NCBI GenBank assembly: GCA_028284665.1
Contig: JANQRG010000029.1
Span: 61,190 to 125,189 of the forward strand
Source of the DNA: Croceivirga sp.
GTDB taxonomy: Bacteria > Bacteroidota > Bacteroidia > Flavobacteriales > Flavobacteriaceae
Direction: 5' to 3'
DNA: 64,000 nt
Part shown: positions 21,026-30,241 of the stretch, one piece after another
How positions within the stretch are numbered: position 1 is the stretch's first letter
Layout of the letters: each line of letters starts with the position of its first letter
Position numbers and translations under genes: made by a program
Notes under the pieces: generated by a model
What the model saw: only the letters and a program-made list of their open reading frames with translations
Told to the model about the DNA's origin: nothing
Database searches by the model: none

Positions 21026-23863
21026 TTACAAGTTAAATGAGATTCCAAGACGCAATTGAAATCCGAAGTCCCTGAAATTGGATACCCGGCTAATATCACC
21101 AATGTACTCACGTTGTGGGGCATTTGTGAAGTTTACCAACTCCGTAAAAAATCGTAAACCGTTCTTGAGTGTATAGGAAGCATTGGCGTCGAATTGCACT
21201 CTTCTATCTCGTATTACATTGTTGTCACCAACAACAATCCTATCGCTTCTAATCGCTTCTACAGTATCATCTTGAAAGTTCATATTGATACGTGCTGAGA
21301 ATCCACCTTTATCAAAAGTAAGTGCACTGTTCAGGGTATGCGGTGCTTGACCGGGCAGTCGATTTTCTTCAGCACCAGGTTCTATTATTGCTTCACTATC
21401 CGTGTAGGTATAGTTGAAATAAATGCCAAAATGACGTATGGCGTTCGAAATAAATGCAAGGTTGGTCTGTATATTGGCCTCGATACCGAACAGGGTGGCA
21501 TCTTCACCATTTTGAGGTTGTACTACTTCATTATAGCCTACAAATTGGTCGGCACGTGGAAACTCGTTTCCCACAACATTTTGAAATGTCTGTTCCCAGA
21601 CAAAACCATCTATTTTCTTGTAAAATGCACCTGCCGAAACAATACCTACATTACCCAGATAGCGCTCAAAGAAAACGTCGAAATTGTTTGAGGTAGGAAC
21701 TTCTAAGTTTGGATTTCCTATGGTCGCTTCAAGGTCAATAATATTTCTGTTCACTCTAGGCAATAGGTTCACAAAATTCGGTCGGGCGTAGCCCCTAGTG
21801 TAAGCAGCTCTAAAATTGGTAAGATTGTTCAATTCATATTTGATTTGAAGGTTAGGCAATAATACACTGTAATTGTTGCCTCCCGTGATGGGTGAAATTG
21901 ATATAACTTCACCATCATCATCTACTTGTACTTCTTGTGCACTATAATCTACTTTGACATCCTCATTACGGATACCCGCTAGAATGTTAAACTTACCGGT
22001 TCGTAGGGTCGCCATAAAATAACCTGCATTGGTGTTCTCCTCTGCTTGATAGTCGAATTCTGCTTGGGTAATAATATCTTCATTGGTATTGCTTTCAAAT
22101 TGCCCTGGGTTATTGTTAAAATAATCGCGTATGTCACCTGGTACTATTTCAAATCCAAAGGGGACTTCGTTTTGCAACCAATTGTCCCGTACAAAACCGG
22201 TTCCCAAAAAATCGGCCAAGGTAACGTCGTCATCTCCTTCAAAATCAAACCTTCTCTGATTGTTACTTGCGCTGGACTGGTTAATTCTATTTTTGTATCC
22301 TGCTTGTAATACGAGAAGAGAGTTGCCAATATTAAATGACCGCTGAACATTGATTTTTGCGGTGCTCGCATTTGATTCCACAATGCGATCTAATAATCTG
22401 AACCTTTGAAAGATATCAAAATCTTCTGGGTTAAAATCATCACCTGGCTGTCCCCCTAAAGGGAAAAATATTGGAAAGTCCGTATTCAGGTTTTCAATAC
22501 CTAAGTCAATGCCACGTCCTTCAAATCGGCCATCAAAGCCATCTTCATCACGTTGACCACCTGAATATGCATATCCACCAAACAATTTATAATCACCAAT
22601 CTTAAAGTTACCATCAACATTAAAAGACGCTGTGAATCGAGTTACAACGCGATCTCGAAAGTCCTGCCTAATCCGGGCGTCAGGAAATTCTGTTGGAGAG
22701 ATAAAATCACCATTTCGTGGTCGAAATATTTTACGTTGACGATCTTCATCCTCTTCTATAGTAGCGTAGTTGAATTTTGCTACAATAAAATTTTCGTTGT
22801 CAAAACGGTAATCAGAGGTCACACTCGCCCCTTGTCGTGTGCGTATTTGAGGTCGTACAACGAGTTCGTGCTCCCTGTTATACCATAATTCGGTACCTGG
22901 ATTGCTTTCAAACTCATCGTCAGTTATCCAATCAGCGACTGTTTCGTCTTGCGTTTGATCGGTTTGATTATAAGAATAACTAAAAAGCATACCGAACGCC
23001 CCATTTGGGTTTTTTTCGTTAACGGCAAAACGTTTGTTGAAATTGAGGTTGGCACGATAGTTTTCCCCGTCGGTAAGGCTATTATAGCCCGCGCCCAATT
23101 CTGTCTTAATGTTCCATGTAGGCCTTTTTGCCACAGGAGTTGATAGATCTATGGTACCCCCGATGGCATCTCCGTCTTGCGCTGGAGTTATTGTTTTTGT
23201 TACCTCAATTTGACCCAACTGATCAACAGGAAACTGAAAAAGTTGGGGAGTACGGTCAAAGGATGTACCTGTGTTTTGTATTTGTTCTCCATTGATCGTT
23301 ACCGTTGTGTAATTGGCGGGAGTACCTCTAATAAAGGCCTGCGCACCTTCCCCATTATCCAACTGAATATTGATACCCGGTATTCTTTGTAGTGCATCTG
23401 CAACGTTCAGGTCTGGAAAACGTGAGATCAAATCAGTTGAGACCACATTTTTAATGTTGTCCGCTACTCGTTGTTGGTTCAATGCCTTTTGTTGGCCTTC
23501 TAGGTTGGCTGAAATTACAACTTCGTCCAGGCTAGTTGTCGTCTCATCCATTTTCACGATAATGTTTGTGAGGTCTTGTACTTGTGAAAGGTCTATCTCT
23601 TCATCTGCGAATCCCAGATAGCTGACTACCAGGGTTGCCGATTGTACATTGTCGTATTGAATTACGAAAGCACCGTCAAATTCAGTGATTACTCCTATTG
23701 AGGTACCTTTGATAAAAACAGAAGCCCCAGCCAAAGGGATATTCGTTTGGGAGTCCAATATGGTTCCGGAGATTTCTTGTGCCCGAAGACTACCCACAGT
23801 AAAAAGCATTAGTGTGGAAATAATTACCACTTGCCTCAAATGATTTCTAAATATTTTTTTCAT
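21026..23863 (-). CDS. TonB-dependent outer-membrane receptor without SusD partner
   Basis: 945 residues. A signal peptide (about residues 1-29, ending LRAQ) is followed by a carboxypeptidase-D-like domain (ISGTILDSQTNIPLAGASVF, about residues 30-110), a plug domain (VADALQRIPGINIQLDNGEG) and a beta-barrel ending in aromatic Phe-Asn-Leu. It imports a bulky nutrient across the outer membrane with TonB energy. No susD-like gene is adjacent, so it is not a classical SusCD pair. It is related to the second receptor of this island (similar LPGQAP and GFSA blocks near the end). It lies upstream of the enolase-type genes, with 86 nt between. Confidence 0.93.
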   Translation of the reverse strand: MKKIFRNHLRQVVIISTLMLFTVGSLRAQEISGTILDSQTNIPLAGASVFIKGTSIGVITEFDGAFVIQYDNVQSATLVVSYLGFADEEIDLSQVQDLTNIIVKMDETTTSLDEVVISANLEGQQKALNQQRVADNIKNVVSTDLISRFPDLNVADALQRIPGINIQLDNGEGAQAFIRGTPANYTTVTINGEQIQNTGTSFDRTPQLFQFPVDQLGQIEVTKTITPAQDGDAIGGTIDLSTPVAKRPTWNIKTELGAGYNSLTDGENYRANLNFNKRFAVNEKNPNGAFGMLFSYSYNQTDQTQDETVADWITDDEFESNPGTELWYNREHELVVRPQIRTRQGASVTSDYRFDNENFIVAKFNYATIEEDEDRQRKIFRPRNGDFISPTEFPDARIRQDFRDRVVTRFTASFNVDGNFKIGDYKLFGGYAYSGGQRDEDGFDGRFEGRGIDLGIENLNTDFPIFFPLGGQPGDDFNPEDFDIFQRFRLLDRIVESNASTAKINVQRSFNIGNSLLVLQAGYKNRINQSSASNNQRRFDFEGDDDVTLADFLGTGFVRDNWLQNEVPFGFEIVPGDIRDYFNNNPGQFESNTNEDIITQAEFDYQAEENTNAGYFMATLRTGKFNILAGIRNEDVKVDYSAQEVQVDDDGEVISISPITGGNNYSVLLPNLQIKYELNNLTNFRAAYTRGYARPNFVNLLPRVNRNIIDLEATIGNPNLEVPTSNNFDVFFERYLGNVGIVSAGAFYKKIDGFVWEQTFQNVVGNEFPRADQFVGYNEVVQPQNGEDATLFGIEANIQTNLAFISNAIRHFGIYFNYTYTDSEAIIEPGAEENRLPGQAPHTLNSALTFDKGGFSARINMNFQDDTVEAIRSDRIVVGDNNVIRDRRVQFDANASYTLKNGLRFFTELVNFTNAPQREYIGDISRVSNFRDFGFQLRLGISFNL

Positions 23864-24165
23864 TTTGTTTGGTTTAGTTTTCCGATCCTCTTATTCAAAT
23901 CCAAAAGAGCTGAAATGGAAGCTTGTGATTGCCGGTTCAAATATGGATTTGGCATTAAAACGCCCAATAATTGATGTTCCCTTAACATTAGGCTGAAAAA
24001 ATGTCATTTTTAAAAATTGAACCCGTGGAATATTGGAATCCCATAATCGCTTTAAGGCAATTTGCGAAAGAAAGCAATCGAGGTGATGGAGGTCTTGTCA
24101 AGAATGTTTATCCTGAGGGTATGGATAGTTTGATCCGGTAAGTGTGAAGGAGGTAAACGGCTTAA
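23864..24165. other. Intergenic region between TonB receptor and sigma-factor gene
   Basis: About 300 nt that must hold the promoter of the receptor gene (minus strand). No clear TAnnTTTG box is visible; the best is CATATTTG at about 23938-23945. A 46-codon plus-strand frame runs from ATG at 24001 to TAA at 24139-24141. It has a protein-like start (MSFLKIEPVEYWNPII) but no recognisable family, and it is too short to trust. Confidence 0.4.
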
Positions 24166-24723
24166 CTAAGAATATTGCACATGAAGGTATTCCTTGATGT
24201 TCTTCATGGCGAGGGCTATATGTACCTCCACCGTTCTAGGGGAGATATTCATTTTTTCACCAATTTCCTTATAGCTTAAGGCCTCGTCCCTACTAAGCTT
24301 GAAGGCCATCTTGCGTTTTTCAGGGAGTAGGTCAATGGCGTAGTTGATGAGTTGCGAGAGTTCCTTGACCTCCAATTGTTTCTCCAGCGAATGCTCCGCG
24401 TTTGTCGTGGTGACATTGAAATGGTCGCAATACTTTCTGTAGCTGTTTAGCTTTCTAAAATCGCTGATGATTTTGTTCTTTACTAGAACAAAAAGGAAAT
24501 ACTTTATGGATTTATCACGGTCCAACTCGGCCCTTTTCTCCCAAACTTTCAAAAAAACCTCTTGGGCTATATCATTGGCCATTTCCCTGTTACCACAAAT
24601 GTAAAAGGCATAGTTGGTGACCGGTTCAATGTACCGTTCAAACAAAGTCTTGAAGGATTCAGTACAATCCTGATTGATGGCTGCGATTAGTGTATTGTCC
24701 GAGGAAGGAGATGAAGTAAGCAT
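24166..24723 (-). CDS. ECF-type RNA polymerase sigma factor
   Basis: 185 residues. Region 2 (about residues 25-90) contains FERYIEPVTNYAFYICGN and NDIAQEVFLKVWE. Region 4 (about residues 130-178) has LPEKRKMAFKLSRDEALSYKEIGEKMNISPRTVEVHI, a typical helix-turn-helix. It belongs to the Bacteroidota FecI-like group that works with a FecR anti-sigma protein and a TonB receptor. The matching fecR and receptor genes lie about 1.4 kb away on the plus strand, separated by a dehydrogenase gene. A LacI-type palindrome sits directly after its -7 box, so its own transcription appears repressible. Confidence 0.92.
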   Translation of the reverse strand: MLTSSPSSDNTLIAAINQDCTESFKTLFERYIEPVTNYAFYICGNREMANDIAQEVFLKVWEKRAELDRDKSIKYFLFVLVKNKIISDFRKLNSYRKYCDHFNVTTTNAEHSLEKQLEVKELSQLINYAIDLLPEKRKMAFKLSRDEALSYKEIGEKMNISPRTVEVHIALAMKNIKEYLHVQYS

Positions 24724-24736
24724 TAGTTTAGTTCAG

Positions 24737-24750
24737 TGCAATCGATTGCA
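24737..24750. promoter_or_regulatory. LacI-type operator over the sigma-factor start site
   Basis: A perfect 14-bp palindrome, TGCAATCGATTGCA. It begins one base after the -7 box of the sigma promoter, where a bound repressor would block initiation. The same core recurs upstream of the GH28 operon (37434-37447), and with one mismatch at 37321-37334 beside lacI. Confidence 0.8.
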
Positions 24751-24751
24751 T

Positions 24752-24759
24752 CAAATATA
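24752..24759 (-). promoter_or_regulatory. -7 box of the ECF sigma-factor promoter
   Basis: Minus-strand TATATTTG is a full match to TAnnTTTG, 28 nt before the ATG at 24723. No clear TTG is found 19-21 bp upstream. Confidence 0.65.
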
Positions 24760-24978
24760 GAAATTATTGTAAAATTATCATTTTATTTCTGTTAAAAATT
24801 AGGATTTAATAAGATTCACCTTAAAAAAAGATGTATACGGTAATTTTACTTAATCCTTTTGTATGAAGATGCTTTCAAATAAGGGTATGTGGTCCTCCTA
24901 TCGTATTATGGATGACCAATACGTTTACACATCGGTGTTTTCTGCGGTCAGTTGATTCCAGAATAAAATGTAGGGAAG

Positions 24979-26043
24979 ATGATACAAAAGACCAACTTCA
25001 ATATTGCGGTGATTCCTGGCGATGGAATAGGGAAACCGGTAATCGAACAAGGTATACGGGTATTGGAAAAAGTGGCCGTTCGGTTGGGAATCTCCTTTGA
25101 TTGGGAGCACTTTGATTGGAGTTGTGAGCATTTTCATAAAGCTGGTAAAATGATGCCCGAAGATGGTCTGGAACACTTAAAAAGACACAATGCGATTTAT
25201 CTTGGGGCAGTGGGCTATCCCGGAGTCCCAGACCATGTTTCGCTATGGGGATTGCTTATTCCCATACGAAGGGTTTTTCAGCAATATGCCTGTATACGAC
25301 CTGTTCGGTTGTTTGAGGGAGTGCCCTCTCCTTTGGCAGGAGTAGGGCCAGGTGATATAGACTTTGTCGTTGTAAGGGAAAACAATGAAGGGGAGTATTC
25401 CGAAATTGGAGGGCGAATTTTTCAGGGGACAGATGATGAGGTGGTCTCCCAGCAAACCCTATTTTCCAAAAAGGGAATCGATAGAATTTTGCACTACGCT
25501 TTTGATTTAGCCTGTTGTCGTAAAGGAAAAGTTACTTCGGCTACCAAATCCAACGGAATTATGCATACCATGCCTTTTTGGGATGAACGTTTTGCCATTT
25601 TAGCGAAAAAATATCCCGAAGTACAGACTAACCAGTTCCATATCGACATCTTGACGGCACATTTTGTGCAAAATCCACAATGGTTCGATGTGGTGGTGGG
25701 CTCTAACCTATTTGGTGATATTCTTTCCGACTTAGGACCTGCGGTAGCTGGAACCATTGGGATAGCGGCTTCAGCTAACATCAATCCGGAGGGCCAGTTT
25801 CCGTCGATGTTTGAACCAGTACACGGTTCCGCACCGGACATTGCTGGTAAAGGTATAGCCAATCCTATCGGAGCAATTTGGGCAGGAGCAATGATGTTAG
25901 AACATCTTGGCTATAAGGAAGGTCATGATATTATTCTTGGGGCCATTGAAAGAGTAGTGAAGCATCAATCGGGGAAGACCAGGGATATGGGAGGAACGGC
26001 AACCACCTTAGAATGTGCAAACGCCATTTTAAATGAGATATAG
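24979..26043 (+). CDS. Tartrate / D-malate dehydrogenase (isocitrate-isopropylmalate family)
   Basis: 354 residues. The beta-decarboxylating dehydrogenase family is shown by IPGDGIGKPV, VVRENNEGEYSEIGGR, KSNGIMHTMPFW, GSNLFGDILSDLGP and EPVHGSAPDIAGKGIANP. The string AVGYPGVPDHVSLWGLLIPI is typical of the tartrate dehydrogenase/D-malate dehydrogenase branch rather than LeuB or Icd. These enzymes oxidise D-malate or tartrate with NAD+ and Mn2+/Mg2+. A C4-diacid enzyme fits a pathway with an SLC13 carrier and sugar-acid dehydratases. It is inserted between the sigma-factor gene (opposite strand) and its likely fecR partner, and its start is about 230 nt from the operator. Confidence 0.85.
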   Translation: MIQKTNFNIAVIPGDGIGKPVIEQGIRVLEKVAVRLGISFDWEHFDWSCEHFHKAGKMMPEDGLEHLKRHNAIYLGAVGYPGVPDHVSLWGLLIPIRRVFQQYACIRPVRLFEGVPSPLAGVGPGDIDFVVVRENNEGEYSEIGGRIFQGTDDEVVSQQTLFSKKGIDRILHYAFDLACCRKGKVTSATKSNGIMHTMPFWDERFAILAKKYPEVQTNQFHIDILTAHFVQNPQWFDVVVGSNLFGDILSDLGPAVAGTIGIAASANINPEGQFPSMFEPVHGSAPDIAGKGIANPIGAIWAGAMMLEHLGYKEGHDIILGAIERVVKHQSGKTRDMGGTATTLECANAILNEI

Positions 26044-26114
26044 GAATTATATCGGGAATCCAAACTTCTTTTGCCTAAAACAAATATATTTATAGCCATA
26101 AAAACTCATCCATA

Positions 26115-27068
26115 ATGTCCAAGCAAGACCGCAAGCCAACAGATGAGGAATGGATAGATTTTTTTCAGGGCAAGAGCTCTGAAGAGGCATACAAGAGGCT
26201 CAAATCTCTTATGGAACAAGGGGAAGCTGATGAGGTCATGGAAAGACTGTTTGAAACGCAGTTTTCCGCGGACCAGGAATCAGCTTTGAAGGTGGATCCC
26301 GTCGAGTCATTTGCAAAGCTTCAGGAAAAGATAGAACCCAAGCATGAGCGGAACACCAAGCGTTTGCCGTATAAATGGATGGCCTTTGCGGCTTCATTGG
26401 GGTTGCTACTGACTTTGGGGGTCATGTTTCAGCTTAGGGAGGATGCATCTGTTATGCAGTTCTCCAGCGGCGGTATGGAAATTAGAAAGGTAACCCTACC
26501 GGATGGCTCAGAGGTTACTTTGAATGCCAACAGCAGTATTTCATATACAGAAGAAGAAGGTAAAAGAGCCGTTCAGCTATCGGGTGAGGCTTTTTTTGAT
26601 GTTGCCCGGAACGAGAAAACACCTTTTGTAATCACAGTTAAGCATACGGAAGTTACCGTGCTGGGAACTTCTTTTAACGTCAAGGCAATATATTCGGAAG
26701 AGACTGTGGTTAGCGTAAGGTCAGGTAAGGTCCAAGTGGATAATGGGAATCATCAGATGATTCTTATGCAGAATGAACAAGCAATTTCCAGTGCTATGGC
26801 ATTACATAAAAGTGAAGCCGATGAACATACTACCGCTTGGATGCAGAAGCGGTTGGTCTATGATAGTGTGCCGTTACAATTGATTTTCATGGATATCGAA
26901 TCTTGGTACGGAATCAACATTATCTCCGATACTACCATAGATACAATTCCCTATACGGCATCGGTTAATTTGGACAAGGGGCTGGATGTTTTCCTTCAAA
27001 ACCTTAGTATTTCTGAGAATATCAATTTCACCATATCCAGGGATAACGTGAGCTTGAGCAAAAGGTAA
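26115..27068 (+). CDS. FecR-family anti-sigma factor
   Basis: 317 residues. A cytoplasmic N-terminal part (residues 1-86) precedes one transmembrane helix (about 87-106). The periplasmic FecR domain then has MEIRKVTLPDGSEVTLNANS, GEAFFDVARNEKTPFVI and VLGTSFNVKA. A FecR C-terminal domain follows. It holds the ECF sigma factor at the membrane until the receptor signals that substrate is present. Its stop is 3 nt before the start of a TonB receptor with an STN domain, the expected partner. The sigma gene is divergent and about 1.4 kb away. Confidence 0.93.
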   Translation: MSKQDRKPTDEEWIDFFQGKSSEEAYKRLKSLMEQGEADEVMERLFETQFSADQESALKVDPVESFAKLQEKIEPKHERNTKRLPYKWMAFAASLGLLLTLGVMFQLREDASVMQFSSGGMEIRKVTLPDGSEVTLNANSSISYTEEEGKRAVQLSGEAFFDVARNEKTPFVITVKHTEVTVLGTSFNVKAIYSEETVVSVRSGKVQVDNGNHQMILMQNEQAISSAMALHKSEADEHTTAWMQKRLVYDSVPLQLIFMDIESWYGINIISDTTIDTIPYTASVNLDKGLDVFLQNLSISENINFTISRDNVSLSKR

Positions 27069-27071
27069 TGA

Positions 27072-30000
27072 GTGTTTTACAAAAACAAATGGTACGATTT
27101 TCCTCATAATGGTCTCAAATTCATCGTGACCTTTTTTTTGTGTTGCTCTGCCTCAATTACCCATTCCCAAAAAACCAAGTACCTTCCAAAAGACTCGATC
27201 GCTTTACGAAAAGCAATACGACTAATAGAGCGAAACGAACCTTACCACTTTTTTTTCAATTCCACCATTATTCATGGTAGAAAACGGGTTTTCTTAAAAC
27301 CCTACTCTAATATCAGGGAACTTTTAGATGAGTTATTCAAAGATAGCATGGTGGGTTACCGAATTTTGGACAATACCATAGTTCTTTTCCGAGAAGACAA
27401 ATCCCAACTGGCCGATACAAGGGAAGAAAGCCTTTGGACCGTGAGATTCAAGATTTTTGATGGTCTGTCCAATGAGCCACTTTTGGGAGCTTTGGTACAG
27501 TCAGAGAATAAAAAGATAAGCGGGGTCTCCAATCATGAAGGTAGACTTTCTATTTCCTTTTATTCAGAAAAAGACGAGCTGCCGCTTAATGTGCGCTATT
27601 TGGGATATCGTTCCATAGATACCCTTATTTCTTTGCCAAAGATTTCGCAATCGATTTCGTTAGCATTGATTCCTGAAACTTTTGAACTATCTGAAGTTAT
27701 TGTCAATGCCAGAGTGAAAAAAAACCTTAAAGAAGTAAATGCCCAAAAAAATGCAATCAATCAGATACAGGTATTGGCATCAGATACCAAAGATAGACTG
27801 CCAGACCAGAATATGGGTGAGGCCCTACAACGTATGACAGGCACTACAATTGGCCGCAGTTATGGTGAGGGTAATACAGTAGCAATACGCGGAACCCCTA
27901 TTAGTTATACTACCATACAGTACAATGGTGAAAACTTACCAACTACGGAAATAGAGGGACGAAGAAATACGATAGTGGCGGGCATTGGAGTAGATCAATC
28001 AGAAAACGTTCAAGTGATTAAGACTAAAACGCCAGATACTGATGGTGATGCCATTGGGGGATCGGTGAACCTGATTCCAGTGTTTTCGTTGTCTAAAGAG
28101 TTGGCATTGAAGGCCGAATTGGGTAGTGGCTACAATAATCTTTCAAAAGGCTATAACCTTACGGGAATGCTAACTATGGAAAAACGCTATCTGCTTAATG
28201 AAAAATATCCTGAAGGTAGGCTAGGTATTAAAGTGGGAGGCAACTATTACCGTACCGACAACGGGCGTGACCGATTGGAGATTGATTGGGACCGAAAAAC
28301 ACTATCCGACGGTAATCAATCCATTCTTATCAACAACTATAACTGGCGTGATTTACAAAACGAGCGTACCCGCTCGGGCTACAACACTTCTATAGATTAT
28401 AAGCTGCGCGACAATGGCAGGCTATATGCCCATTTGATGTACAACAACCTGACAGATGATGAAATCAGGAACAGGATTCGATACCGCCCGTTGCAGGGCA
28501 ATTACGTCACTGCAACCCGCGTTGAAGATGCCAGGGTAGAACGTGATTTACGGGACAGGAGGAAGATACGTAAAAATACTTCCGTCAATTTGGGGATTGA
28601 TTCCTATATCGGAAACTGGAAATTTGATGCATCTTTCTTTTATACCATGACGGATCGTACAGACGAATCAATAAGGGCCACATTTGAATTTGAGGATGTT
28701 GATTTATTGCTTTCGGAGGTCAATACCGACTATCCCAAAGTAAACGGGGCAATACTTGATTTAAACGACGTTTCACTTTATACTTTAGAATCGATACGTC
28801 CGAGCGACCTGCGGTCGGTAACCGGGGAAAACTTAGTCTTTCGTATGGATATCAAAAAACCCATTAACACCTTTTTGGGCAAAGGTGAACTACAAACAGG
28901 TTTGAAGTACAGGAAGTTGAAAAACCGCCGTCAACGTGGGGTTTCTATCTATGAAAATAGTAGTAGTAATCCCTTGAATCTTTCAACTGCGTCTATCGCT
29001 GTCCCAGATAATGATTTTATGCAGGGAAACCTCAATTTTGACAGTAGAATAGATACCGGCACATTGGTTGATTACTTCAACGAGAACCAAGATGAACTTT
29101 CAGTGAACCAAAACCGAAGTGCAAGAGTTGTATCAGAATTTTTTACCAGAGCCGAAGAGGATATTATGGCTGTGTATGCTATGGCCACTTTTAAAGGAAA
29201 ATCATGGGATGTGCTGGCAGGATTGCGATTAGAAAAAAACAGAGGAACTTACCAGGCAAACGAAGTGGTGACAAACAATGATGAGTCTCCAGTAATCAAC
29301 CCTATAGTAAGGCAAAAAGAATATACAATACCACTGCCTAATTTTCAAGTCAAATATGAGCTGTCGGAACGTTCACAGGCACGATTGGCCTTAACGAATG
29401 GGTTTACCAGGCCAGAATACAACAGTGTTTCCCCAAGCAGGGTGATAGACATTGAAGATAGGGAGGTCTTTTTGGGGAATCCAAATCTTGATCCAACCCG
29501 TTCCATCAACCTTGATTTAGCGTACGAGTACTATTTGGGAGACATTGGTTATGTATCCGCATCGGGTTTTTATAAACGCATTACAGATTTCATTTATCAG
29601 ATTGATAGGACAGTGGTTGGTGATGAGTGGGAGAATGCTGATAACTTTATCGACTACGAACTAACCTCTTTTGAAAATGGCGAATATGCCAATCTCTGGG
29701 GTTTGGAACTTACTGCCCAAACGCGTTTAAACTTTTTACCCGACTTCTTGAAATATTTTTCCCTTTCAGGGAATATAAGTTTAACCCATTCCGAGGCGGT
29801 TGCAGAAAGGGGTGAGGTTTTTAGGCTTCCTGGTCAGGCACAGAATTTTGGCAATGTGATACTTTCGTATAATAAAAAAGGATTTTCAGCTGGTTTGGCG
29901 TTCAATTATATAGATGATTTTGTCTTTTCTATTGGCAATACCCGCGAAGAAGACTTTCTTTTCGACAGCCGTTACCAAATAGATGCCAACATATCGCAGA

Positions 30001-30146
30001 ACATTGGCAAGCATTTCAAGATTTATGCTGAAGGTATCAACTTGAGCAACCAGCCTTTGCGTGGTTTTTTTGGTAATGATCAAAGGGTAAGTGAACTTGA
30101 AGTCTATTCGTGGTGGCTACGTTTTGGTATTGGGTACAAATTTTAG
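27072..30146 (+). CDS. TonB-dependent transducer (STN domain receptor)
   Basis: 1024 residues from a GTG at 27072; the codon just before it is a stop, and no in-frame ATG precedes the signal sequence (LKFIVTFFLCCSASITHS). An STN-like signalling domain (about residues 45-115, ALRKAIRLIERNEPYHFFF) leads. A carboxypeptidase-D-like domain, a plug (MGEALQRMTGTTIGRSYGEG) and a barrel ending in GIGYKF follow. The STN domain contacts FecR, so this receptor both imports a ligand and signals its presence. It follows fecR by 3 nt. No SusD-like lipoprotein is next to it. Confidence 0.92.
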   Translation: MFYKNKWYDFPHNGLKFIVTFFLCCSASITHSQKTKYLPKDSIALRKAIRLIERNEPYHFFFNSTIIHGRKRVFLKPYSNIRELLDELFKDSMVGYRILDNTIVLFREDKSQLADTREESLWTVRFKIFDGLSNEPLLGALVQSENKKISGVSNHEGRLSISFYSEKDELPLNVRYLGYRSIDTLISLPKISQSISLALIPETFELSEVIVNARVKKNLKEVNAQKNAINQIQVLASDTKDRLPDQNMGEALQRMTGTTIGRSYGEGNTVAIRGTPISYTTIQYNGENLPTTEIEGRRNTIVAGIGVDQSENVQVIKTKTPDTDGDAIGGSVNLIPVFSLSKELALKAELGSGYNNLSKGYNLTGMLTMEKRYLLNEKYPEGRLGIKVGGNYYRTDNGRDRLEIDWDRKTLSDGNQSILINNYNWRDLQNERTRSGYNTSIDYKLRDNGRLYAHLMYNNLTDDEIRNRIRYRPLQGNYVTATRVEDARVERDLRDRRKIRKNTSVNLGIDSYIGNWKFDASFFYTMTDRTDESIRATFEFEDVDLLLSEVNTDYPKVNGAILDLNDVSLYTLESIRPSDLRSVTGENLVFRMDIKKPINTFLGKGELQTGLKYRKLKNRRQRGVSIYENSSSNPLNLSTASIAVPDNDFMQGNLNFDSRIDTGTLVDYFNENQDELSVNQNRSARVVSEFFTRAEEDIMAVYAMATFKGKSWDVLAGLRLEKNRGTYQANEVVTNNDESPVINPIVRQKEYTIPLPNFQVKYELSERSQARLALTNGFTRPEYNSVSPSRVIDIEDREVFLGNPNLDPTRSINLDLAYEYYLGDIGYVSASGFYKRITDFIYQIDRTVVGDEWENADNFIDYELTSFENGEYANLWGLELTAQTRLNFLPDFLKYFSLSGNISLTHSEAVAERGEVFRLPGQAQNFGNVILSYNKKGFSAGLAFNYIDDFVFSIGNTREEDFLFDSRYQIDANISQNIGKHFKIYAEGINLSNQPLRGFFGNDQRVSELEVYSWWLRFGIGYKF

Positions 30147-30241
30147 TTTTCATATCATTTCCGTCACTTAAGTACCGTAGTCTATTCATACGTAATATAT
30201 CTCAAATACATATTGTAAATACTGTATCTAAAACCATTTTT

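Noticed and set aside
27647..27656. GCAATCGATT, a partial match to the LacI palindrome core
   Set aside because: It lies inside the coding region of the STN receptor, lacks the second half-site and is not near a promoter.
21026..30146. Classical SusC/SusD polysaccharide utilisation pair
   Set aside because: Two TonB receptors are present, but no SusD-like lipoprotein is next to either; only a receptor/FecR/sigma system can be supported.
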